Below are positions 1 through 5,702 of a stretch of 5,758 bases of DNA, in pieces (within the stretch, counting starts at the first letter, position 1; every line of letters starts with the position of its first letter). The DNA comes from Candidatus Melainabacteria bacterium. Its GTDB lineage: Bacteria; Cyanobacteriota; Vampirovibrionia; Obscuribacterales; Obscuribacteraceae. The notes beneath the pieces are model-generated. The model saw only the letters and a list, made by a program, of their open reading frames with translations, was not told where the DNA came from and did no database searches. The position numbers and the translations under genes are program-made. The stretch covers positions 1 through 5,758 of the forward strand of contig JACMKL010000315.1 of NCBI GenBank assembly GCA_014380105.1. The letters run 5' to 3'.

Positions 1-1
1 A

Positions 2-133
2 AATCAAGACAAAATGGAATTGAGTCCTATGTTCGGTCCTCCTCATCCACCTTTCCATCCAGGCGGCGTGGGTTTCCACGGAAGAGATGGCGCCGCACCG
101 CCGGCACCACCACCTCCCAACAGCGATATCTAA
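2..133 (+). CDS. Partial CDS: Pro/Gly-rich C-terminal tail of an upstream gene
   Basis: The frame beginning at base 2 is open from the left edge to a TAA at 131-133 and gives 43 residues. The tail is rich in proline, glycine and histidine: a GPPHPPFHPGG stretch, then a run like APPAPPPP, ending NSDI. Such tails are common at the disordered C-termini of exported or envelope proteins. No start codon is needed, since the gene evidently begins outside the window, although in-frame ATGs exist at 14 and 29. The next gene on the same strand starts 35 bases later, so the two could be co-transcribed. The function cannot be told. The biased composition makes a chance open frame possible, but the even density of proline codons and the clean stop before the next gene favour a real gene end. 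Confidence 0.5.
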   Translation, partial: NQDKMELSPMFGPPHPPFHPGGVGFHGRDGAAPPAPPPPNSDI

Positions 134-168
134 AGGTATGTTCAAACCGCCAGATACAGAGAACTGAA

Positions 169-858
169 ATGCATTTCAATACGACTGAAGCGCGGTCTCT
201 GACCGCAGCCGCTGCCTGTCTAAATTTATTTTGGAATGGCTTCACTTGTGAAGCAATCGCAGCGCCAGCAGAAAGCACGAAAACTGAAGTTGGCAAATCG
301 GTTGCGGTCGCAAATACATCCAAAGCGGCTAAATCTTCTTCAAAGGAATCAACTGAAATCAATGAAGTTGAGCCGACGATGCTTTTTGACGAGATTATGG
401 ATCCCGGTCAACGTCGCCCCAAAGCGGTCATGATGAGCGCCGAGGCAGCACTTCGCTCTGACAGAGTCGAAAGAGCGATTCAGCTTTCCCGGCGCGCCAT
501 GCTGCGCGACCCTGATGACTTAGACATTCACAAATCTCTGGCGGAAGCGCTTGAAAGAAAGCTCGAGATGCAAGCAGATAAAGACCCTAAGCTCTTTGGC
601 GAATGCATACGAGAATGGCTGATTGTGATGCGAAACGGCGCAGGCATGGAGAAAGGGACAAACTTTCGTGGTGCCGGAGGCATCTTGGACGCATTCTTCG
701 GCGACGAAGAGTATTACTTTGAGGCTCGAAAAAGGGTCAAGCATCTGACTGGATATTTGCCAAAACCCTGGGAAACCAATGAGCGCTTCCTGAAACGAGT
801 ACTGAAACCTGCACAGGTAGAACTAAGCGGGAAAATTTTGCCGAAACAAAAGCAATAG
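169..858 (+). CDS. Exported hypothetical protein with a TPR-like helical pair
   Basis: The 229-residue protein matches no named family I recognise. Residues 1-34 look like a Sec signal: an alanine-rich core at 11-25 and a likely cleavage site after AIAA (32) or APA (34). The n-region has only one Arg and no Lys, so the signal is weak. Residues 35-68 are a Ser/Thr/Lys/Glu/Ala-rich, probably disordered linker. Residues 84-117 fit one tetratricopeptide repeat, with Ala at 91, 103 and 110 and Pro115 at the expected spacing. A second helix pair begins at about 118-135, so the protein probably binds another protein. Residues 140-229 hold a more distinctive segment with Trp150, Trp201, several Gly-rich turns and a basic end. 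The ATG at 169 has an AGAG seven bases upstream. The hydrolase gene follows after 50 bases on the same strand and may share the transcript. Coding status is well supported by length and composition; the role is unknown. Confidence 0.8.
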   Translation: MHFNTTEARSLTAAAACLNLFWNGFTCEAIAAPAESTKTEVGKSVAVANTSKAAKSSSKESTEINEVEPTMLFDEIMDPGQRRPKAVMMSAEAALRSDRVERAIQLSRRAMLRDPDDLDIHKSLAEALERKLEMQADKDPKLFGECIREWLIVMRNGAGMEKGTNFRGAGGILDAFFGDEEYYFEARKRVKHLTGYLPKPWETNERFLKRVLKPAQVELSGKILPKQKQ

Positions 859-894
859 AAATAGCAATCAACAGTTCATTTGAGACCATTTTCC

Positions 895-898
895 GGAG
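895..898 (+). promoter_or_regulatory. Shine-Dalgarno site of the alpha/beta-hydrolase gene
   Basis: GGAG lies ten bases before the ATG at 909. No other in-frame ATG, GTG or TTG occurs between the previous stop codon and 909, so this site settles the start. Confidence 0.55.
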
Positions 899-908
899 CA
901 ATTACAAT

Positions 909-1751
909 ATGGATTCGATTTTTGCAACTGCGGCTCTGGCGCTGTCAGTGACACTTTCCACTTGCGCTGCCATTGAAATTCCCGATCAATATAATTTTCC
1001 GGCAACAGGTGACACCATCAAATTATCTGCAACTTGCGGAGATCGAACAGCCTTGTGGTGCGATGAGAAGCCGGAATATTTAATTGTCTATTTTCACGGT
1101 CTGGCGTCCACCGAATTCGAGCCATTCATGCTTCCATCTGCTCACAATAGTCTTTGTTCTATGCTCAGAGCTGAAAAACAGAACGTCGCAATATTGTCGA
1201 TTAACTTGGATGTTGCGCAATCAGTGAAGGGTGGATATTCTCAAACAAAAGTTGATCCAGTGATCAGGAAAGCTCTTCAAATAACCAAAGCTGAAAAACT
1301 GATTCTGTGCGGCGGATCGCTAGGAGCTTACAGGGCATTGTCCTACCTTGCGGAAGTGCCGAAAGACATTGCAAGCAAATTAACTGGTGTACTTGCAATT
1401 GAACCGATGGACGATCTAATTGAGCTAAAAAAACAGAGCAGTGCTAAGGAAGTTGTCACGGCAATGGAAAAATTGTTTGCGGGCGCTTCGGAAGCTTACT
1501 TTCAAAAAAGAACTATCCAGCAGCTGTTAAAAAATTCCACCGTCAAACCAAAAATTTATTTAGTCTCCGCTCTCGCTGACACCGTGGCGCCAACTTACAT
1601 GCAGGGCCGACTGTCAAAATTCTTCAAAAACTCCGGCTATCCGCTAAAGGTGCTGGAAATAGGAGGCAATCATCGCTTGCCCAATGCATTCCTCCTAACC
1701 GACGGACTGGCGTTTTTAATGAATACGAAAGTGTCGAAATCTAATAATTAG
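909..1751 (+). CDS. Exported alpha/beta-hydrolase (esterase/peptidase-like)
   Basis: This 280-residue protein has the alpha/beta-hydrolase fold. A beta-strand and oxyanion-type turn read YFHGLAS (61-67). The nucleophile elbow is GGSLGA (135-140) with Ser137. The acid is probably Asp224 in SALADTVAP. The catalytic His is His255 in GGNHRLP. All three triad residues are in the correct order and spacing, so the enzyme should be active as a serine hydrolase on an ester, thioester or peptide bond; the substrate cannot be told. The N-terminus (about 1-21) is hydrophobic and ends in STCAA, suggesting export. Cleavage after CAA is likely; LSTC resembles a lipobox but has Thr at -1, and the n-region lacks Lys/Arg. 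Cys43 and Cys51 could form a disulfide outside the cytoplasm. It follows the TPR-like gene by 50 bases, probably in one operon. The fold is confident; export is moderately so. Confidence 0.88.
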   Translation: MDSIFATAALALSVTLSTCAAIEIPDQYNFPATGDTIKLSATCGDRTALWCDEKPEYLIVYFHGLASTEFEPFMLPSAHNSLCSMLRAEKQNVAILSINLDVAQSVKGGYSQTKVDPVIRKALQITKAEKLILCGGSLGAYRALSYLAEVPKDIASKLTGVLAIEPMDDLIELKKQSSAKEVVTAMEKLFAGASEAYFQKRTIQQLLKNSTVKPKIYLVSALADTVAPTYMQGRLSKFFKNSGYPLKVLEIGGNHRLPNAFLLTDGLAFLMNTKVSKSNN

Positions 1752-1766
1752 GCACCTTAGATTACA

Positions 1767-1850
1767 CGCCTGTCATCACCCGGCTTAACCCTCGCAGTAA
1801 ACTACCCCACGGAAGCAGGTTAGTGGGCGCTGGACGGAAAGATACAGGCG
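1767..1850 (+). promoter_or_regulatory. Candidate structured 5' leader RNA of the transketolase operon
   Basis: Between the hydrolase stop and the transketolase start lies a segment of about 60 percent GC, richer than its AT-rich flanks. Its ends pair: CGCCTGT (1767-1773) with ACAGGCG (1844-1850), seven perfect pairs. After one bulged C come three more pairs, ATC (1775-1777) with GAT (1841-1843). Inside, CCGGC (1780-1784) pairs with GCTGG (1829-1833), with one G-U. Inside that, TAACC (1786-1790) can pair with GGTTA (1818-1822), and CCCAC (1806-1810) with GTGGG (1823-1827). The last two cross each other as an H-type pseudoknot. The AGG at 1846-1848, the only Shine-Dalgarno-like bases near the TTG at 1858, is locked in the closing stem. 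No run of T follows, so translational control is likelier than termination. I do not recognise a known riboswitch class. The fold is by eye only, without covariation. Confidence 0.4.
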
Positions 1851-1857
1851 AAATTTC

Positions 1858-2682
1858 TTGACTGCAATTCAAACCGCAAAAACTGCCTTGAGTTCTCAAA
1901 GCTTTGCCCTTGAGATTCGGCGTCTTTGCCTGACTGAATCAAAGCGAGCAAATGTCGGACACATCGGCTCAGCACTTTCTATTGCAGAGCTTGTAGCAGT
2001 GCTCTATTGGCAAATTTTGAACATACCTTCAACCAGAGATCCTGAGCGCGACCGATTTATCTTATCGAAAGGTCATGCTGTATTAGCTCTCTATGCGGCG
2101 CTGCACCTCAAAGGTTTTATGAGCCGTGAGACTTTAGCGACATTTTGCGAAGATAATTCGGCGCTCGGCGGACATCCTGAAATTGGCGTCGACGGTATTG
2201 ATTTTGCAACAGGCTCTCTTGGAATGGGTCTTTCTTTCGGCACCGGGGCGGCATTGGCAGCAAAGAGAGCTGGTGCCAACAGACGTGCTTTTGTACTTGT
2301 CAGCGACGCCGAACTAAATGAAGGCTCACTCTGGGAGTCAGCGCTTTTCGCCGGACACCATCAACTTTCAAATCTCGTTGCCATCGTCGATCAAAATGGG
2401 CAACAAGCGCTCGGATACACAAAAGAAATTTTGGACACTGATTCAGTTGAGCAGAAATTTAAAGCGTTCAACTGGCGCACTCATGTCGTTGACGGTCACG
2501 ATTGTGACCAATTAGAAAAAATATTGAAAGAGCTGGACTACAAATCAGGTCAGCCACACGCCATCATTGCCAAAACCACTTTTGGTAAAGGTGTGTCATT
2601 TATGGAAAACCAAATACAGTGGCACTATCTTCCAATGAATGACGCTCAGTTTGAGCAAGCAATGAAGGAGATTGAGTGCTGA
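1858..2682 (+). CDS. Transketolase, N-terminal (pyrophosphate-binding) subunit
   Basis: This 274-residue protein is the first half of a split transketolase, which transfers two-carbon ketol units between sugar phosphates using thiamine diphosphate (ThDP) and a divalent metal. Family motifs appear in order: GHIGS with His35, SKGHA (70-74), GGHPE (104-108), TGSLGMGL (118-125), the ThDP/metal motif around Asp150-Glu152 with NEG (154-156), DQNG with Asn180, GKGVSFMEN (243-251) and WH (255-256). The length is normal for the N-subunit of split enzymes. The usual GDG at the metal site reads SDA (149-151); Asp150 and Asn180, the metal ligands, are kept. The start is TTG: the frame is open from 1801, after a TAA at 1798, and holds no ATG, GTG or other TTG before 1858. 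The next TTG (1888) would still keep His35. Its partner gene follows with a one-base gap. A role in unusual-sugar synthesis is more likely than in the central pentose-phosphate pathway, judging from the neighbours. Confidence 0.92.
   Translation: MTAIQTAKTALSSQSFALEIRRLCLTESKRANVGHIGSALSIAELVAVLYWQILNIPSTRDPERDRFILSKGHAVLALYAALHLKGFMSRETLATFCEDNSALGGHPEIGVDGIDFATGSLGMGLSFGTGAALAAKRAGANRRAFVLVSDAELNEGSLWESALFAGHHQLSNLVAIVDQNGQQALGYTKEILDTDSVEQKFKAFNWRTHVVDGHDCDQLEKILKELDYKSGQPHAIIAKTTFGKGVSFMENQIQWHYLPMNDAQFEQAMKEIEC
2665..2670 (+). promoter_or_regulatory. Shine-Dalgarno site of the transketolase C-subunit gene
   Basis: AAGGAG lies inside the end of the N-subunit gene, 13 bases before the ATG at 2684. 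It is the strongest ribosome binding site in the window. A TTG at 2672 in the same frame is only one base away from it, too close to be used efficiently, so the ATG is preferred despite the long spacing. Confidence 0.6.
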
Positions 2683-2683
2683 C

Positions 2684-3613
2684 ATGAGAAAAGCATTCAT
2701 TCAAACTCTAATAGATCTTGCGGAGAAAGACGCTCGCATATTCTTATTGACTGGTGATCTTGGGTATTACGTCATCGAGCCTTTCGCCGAGCGCTTTCCA
2801 GACCGTTTTATTAACGCCGGAGTGGCAGAACAAAACATGGTCGGCATGGCAACCGGCTTGGCAGAATCAGGCTTAATACCGTTTGTCTATTCGATTGCGA
2901 CATTTGCCACCTTACGCCCCTATGAATTTATTCGCAACGGTCCTGTTCTGCACAATCTTCCTGTTCGCATAGTCGGCATTGGTGGCGGAATTGAATATTC
3001 GCATCACGGACCTTCTCACTTCGGACTCGATGATATCGGCGCACTGAGAGTACAACCCGGTTTGACGCTGATTACTCCAGCTGACTCCGCTCAAATGGTT
3101 TCGGCTCTTTCACAGACCTGGGATATGCCTGGCCCAATTTATTATCGTTTGAGTAAGAACGAAAATCTTTCTGTTCCTGGACTTGATGGGCGTTTTGCTC
3201 TGGGCAAATTAGATCTTGTTTCAGACGGTAGCGACGCGCTCATTATTTCTATGGGCAACAGCGCAGAAGAATCTGTCAAAGCGCAGAGGCAATTATCAGC
3301 CCAAAACATCGGCGCCACAGTCGCTGTTGTTTCATCCATAAACCCTTGCCCTGAAGAAAATTTGATCGAGACCATCTCGCGATTCAAACAAGTTGTTACT
3401 GTCGAAGCGCATTACCTGAACAATGGATTAGGCTCGATGGTGGCAGAAGTAATAGCCGAAAACGGATTGAATGCCAGATTGACAAGATTAGCGGTGAAGA
3501 AACATACCGCTGGCGCAGTCGGATCGCAAGAATTCTTGTATGACAGATTCGGAATTTCAGCAAAACATATTTCCGAAACCATTGTGCGCTCTCTGCATCT
3601 GGCAAAACAATGA
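2684..3613 (+). CDS. Transketolase, C-terminal (pyrimidine-binding plus C-domain) subunit
   Basis: This 309-residue protein, counted from the ATG at 2684, is the second half of the split transketolase. It supplies the pyrimidine-binding domain and the C-terminal domain, and should form a heteromer with the preceding gene product. GDLGY occurs at 24-28. GVAEQNMVGMATGLA (46-60) carries Glu49, which activates the ThDP aminopyrimidine ring. SIATFATLRPYEFIRN (70-85) and YSHHGPSHFGLDDIG (105-119), with its histidine cluster, line the active site. PADSAQM (132-138) follows, and VEAHYLNNGLGS (240-251) lies in the C-terminal domain. The motif wording resembles transketolase-like proteins of surface-sugar loci (recalled, not searched). 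The ATG follows the previous TGA by one base. Starting at the TTG at 2672 would add four residues and overlap the upstream gene. The stop overlaps the next start as ATGA, so the genes are translationally coupled. Confidence 0.93.
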   Translation: MRKAFIQTLIDLAEKDARIFLLTGDLGYYVIEPFAERFPDRFINAGVAEQNMVGMATGLAESGLIPFVYSIATFATLRPYEFIRNGPVLHNLPVRIVGIGGGIEYSHHGPSHFGLDDIGALRVQPGLTLITPADSAQMVSALSQTWDMPGPIYYRLSKNENLSVPGLDGRFALGKLDLVSDGSDALIISMGNSAEESVKAQRQLSAQNIGATVAVVSSINPCPEENLIETISRFKQVVTVEAHYLNNGLGSMVAEVIAENGLNARLTRLAVKKHTAGAVGSQEFLYDRFGISAKHISETIVRSLHLAKQ

Positions 3614-4590
3614 GCGCTAAAAAAACTGTCCTGGTCACTGGAGCCACCGGCTTCATCGGCGCAAATCTCGCTCACCGCCTGGTGGAAGAAGGGCACGATG
3701 TGCATTTACTGGTGCGCAAAAATACCAGCCATTTCCCCTGGCGGATTGCCGACATCTACGATCAAGTGCGCATGCAATTTTATACGCCGCATGATATCGA
3801 ATCAATTGACCGAATTTTTGCAATCGCCAATCCTGAATGGGTTTTTCACCTGGCGGCCCATGGTGCCTACTCGTGGCAAATTGATAAGCAGCAGATTCTC
3901 GAATCCAACTATGTTCTCACAGCTCAACTATTGGACGCAGCTGTAGCTCACGGTGTGAAGTCATTTGTGAATACGGGGACGTCATCTGAATATGGACAGA
4001 AGGACCACGCGCCGAAGGAAGATGAGCCGCTCGAGCCGCTTAGTTATTATGCAGCCACCAAAGCAGGCGCAACCACACTTTGTCGTTTTACGGCCCGCGC
4101 GCACGATATCAATATTCCGACCTTGAGACTATATTCTGTCTTCGGACCATTTGAACAACCTAATCGTTTGATGCCAAACCTGATTGCTTGTGGCTTTACA
4201 GGCAATTGGCCGCAGTTGGTTGACGAAAATTGCGCGCATGATTTTGTCTATGTCGAAGATGCTGTCAGCGCCTATCTTCTGGCGGCGCAACGAACAGACG
4301 GAGACCGTGGTGCTGTTTTTAATGTCGGCACCGGCATTCAAACCTCCTTAAAAGAAGTGACCTCACTTGCCAAAGATTTGATGGGTATCGAAAGCGCGCC
4401 AACATTCAGCTCCATGCCGAATCGGACCTGGGACAACGATGTTTGGGTATGCGATCACACCAAGGTTGAAACTGAATTAAATTGGCGACCAAAATTTTCA
4501 TTTTCTGACGGCTTCAAAAAAATGATTCGCTGGTATCGCGATTCACCGCATCTTCACTCGATGTACAAAGAACCTTTAAGCGCCGATTAG
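3610..4590 (+). CDS. NAD(P)-dependent sugar-nucleotide epimerase/dehydratase family protein (extended SDR)
   Basis: This 326-residue protein is a typical extended short-chain dehydrogenase. The Rossmann motif TGATGFIG (10-17) gives the GxxGxxG signature for NAD(P). LAAHGA (81-86) follows, then the active-site NTGTSSEYG (121-129) with Thr124/Ser125. SYYAATK (145-151) supplies the catalytic YxxxK, Tyr147 and Lys151. RLYSVFGP (173-180) and HDFVYVEDAV (210-219) are substrate-side motifs of sugar-nucleotide epimerases, dehydratases and 4-reductases. All catalytic residues are present and the length is normal. The exact reaction cannot be told: UDP- or dTDP-sugar 4-epimerase, or 4-keto-sugar reductase as in deoxysugar pathways, are the main choices. 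The ATG sits in an ATGA overlap with the transketolase C-subunit stop and has no clear Shine-Dalgarno, so translation probably depends on re-initiation. Context suggests that this enzyme and the split transketolase act in one sugar pathway, probably for a surface glycan. Confidence 0.92.
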   Translation: MSAKKTVLVTGATGFIGANLAHRLVEEGHDVHLLVRKNTSHFPWRIADIYDQVRMQFYTPHDIESIDRIFAIANPEWVFHLAAHGAYSWQIDKQQILESNYVLTAQLLDAAVAHGVKSFVNTGTSSEYGQKDHAPKEDEPLEPLSYYAATKAGATTLCRFTARAHDINIPTLRLYSVFGPFEQPNRLMPNLIACGFTGNWPQLVDENCAHDFVYVEDAVSAYLLAAQRTDGDRGAVFNVGTGIQTSLKEVTSLAKDLMGIESAPTFSSMPNRTWDNDVWVCDHTKVETELNWRPKFSFSDGFKKMIRWYRDSPHLHSMYKEPLSAD

Positions 4591-5702
4591 CTGGCTTGAT
4601 TATCAGACTGGGCAAGCAAAGCCTTATTTTTGAAGGTAATTGGACGATCAAATTGTTTTTTCACTTTGTCGATCGGTGAACCAATCACAGTTATTTGATC
4701 GCTCGCGATGTTGCCGACGACGTCACCAGCTAATTTAATATATTCGAGATCATTCGGGTTGTAGCCGATCAGGCGCGCGCAGGTGGCATCGACAGCAGCG
4801 AGGTCATCGCCAAGTATGTAGAGCCCCATTTCTTTTGCTTTGCCATTGATTGGTCCGTCTCCTTCCATCGCAACGACCGCATCAACTAGAGCAAACTGAG
4901 GCTTAATCATATGTTGGAGGTCAATAATGCAATTCGGAATTCCGCGAATGTGGAGCAGATTTTTCGGCCAACCATATTTGCGACCTGGCACGGCACCAAA
5001 AAAATTCTTCATGGATGCAGTCATGCCTACCCAATGATGTGTTTTTAGTTTTGGCACACTCATTACTACGTCTGCTTTAACAATCGTGCGCGGCAAATAA
5101 AATTGTTTCAGCCCGGAAAAACTTTCGGTAAGTTCGAGCTTTTCTAATTCGTCAAGATTTAAGTCGACGAATTTGCAGCCAAGTTCCTTAATCATGGCAC
5201 CAAGACCGGAGGCGTCTAGAAGAAACTCCGTATCGCGCATGTGCCCTGGACCTTCGCCAACAATAATTTCTTTTGCGCCCAGATAATCCATCAAAAGGAA
5301 AGCCGCTTTTAGTGCCTGAGGGTTGGTGGTGATCGGGTGTCCCGGACGTATCTCAACCATGTTGGGCTTGAGCAGAACTGTCTTGCCGGTCAGGTCAGGA
5401 AACTTCAACAATTTTGCATACTTCTTCAAATCCGGCAGCGGATCATCTTCATATGAGGCACACGGAATGATCGCAACACTAGATGGGCTCTGCCTTTTGC
5501 GTGCACGCTGAATATCATTTGCTTTCTGCAATCGATGCTCAACAATTTGCTTGCCACCGCAAGAGGTGACTAAAAAACTGGCAGCTCCCAAACCGGCCGC
5601 TAGAAAAGTTCGCCTGGGAATACCTGTTGGCTTCTGCTTTCCGGAGGCAAAAGTAACTTCATGTAAACGGCGATACATTTTATTTTTGTCGTCTTGAGCC
5701 AA
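4587..5702 (-). CDS. DUF362 domain protein, Tat-exported putative lipoprotein
   Basis: This protein has 371 residues from a TTG start, or 363 from an ATG at 5678. Residues 30-34 (RRTFL) and the hydrophobic stretch to 47 form a twin-arginine signal. It ends in VTSC, a good lipobox with Cys48, so the protein is probably folded in the cytoplasm, exported by Tat and lipid-anchored. The body (about 75-345) has DUF362 family hallmarks: LKPNMV (111-116), VPKLKTHHWVGMTASMKNFFG (216-236), and DAVVAMEGDGPINGK (274-288), followed by a GDD..AVDAT segment. Some DUF362 proteins carry ferredoxin-type CxxC clusters; none is visible here. The family's reaction is not established. The TTG has an AGG eight bases upstream, while the ATG lacks a Shine-Dalgarno; a stop at 5712-5714 bars a longer start. 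The gene is convergent with the epimerase gene and need not share its pathway. Family assignment is confident; the start is uncertain. Confidence 0.9.
   Translation of the reverse strand: MAQDDKNKMYRRLHEVTFASGKQKPTGIPRRTFLAAGLGAASFLVTSCGGKQIVEHRLQKANDIQRARKRQSPSSVAIIPCASYEDDPLPDLKKYAKLLKFPDLTGKTVLLKPNMVEIRPGHPITTNPQALKAAFLLMDYLGAKEIIVGEGPGHMRDTEFLLDASGLGAMIKELGCKFVDLNLDELEKLELTESFSGLKQFYLPRTIVKADVVMSVPKLKTHHWVGMTASMKNFFGAVPGRKYGWPKNLLHIRGIPNCIIDLQHMIKPQFALVDAVVAMEGDGPINGKAKEMGLYILGDDLAAVDATCARLIGYNPNDLEYIKLAGDVVGNIASDQITVIGSPIDKVKKQFDRPITFKNKALLAQSDNQAS

Noticed and set aside
138..167. A nine-codon ORF (ATG at 138, TGA at 165-167) just before the TPR-like gene, as a possible leader peptide
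   Set aside because: It is too short to judge, its AAGG is only one base from the ATG, and no attenuator-like hairpin is seen.
27..362. A minus-strand open frame of 111 codons over the left edge and the start of the TPR-like gene
   Set aside because: It lies antisense to two better plus-strand frames and gives a protein without recognisable domains or a good ribosome site.
1783..1827. An integron attC-like site (GCTTAAC with a later GTTAGTG)
   Set aside because: The second core site breaks the GTTRRRY rule, the two are not complementary, and no integrase or cassette context is present.
1778..1848. Short resemblances to conserved RNase P RNA segments (ACCCGGCTTA, GTAAACT...GGAAGCA, GGAAAG)
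   Set aside because: They come in the wrong order, the segment is far too short, and the matches are recalled and partial; chance is the simpler explanation.
1767..1850. A tRNA, because the closing stem has seven pairs and the span is 84 bases
   Set aside because: There is no T-loop consensus, D-arm or anticodon arm on either strand and no CCA-type 3' end.
2672..2683. TTG at 2672 as the start of the transketolase C-subunit
   Set aside because: It is one base from the AAGGAG site and the ATG at 2684 gives the usual family N-terminus.
3396..3705. Long minus-strand open frames across the end of the transketolase C-subunit gene
   Set aside because: They are shadows of well-supported plus-strand coding sequence with no domain content of their own.
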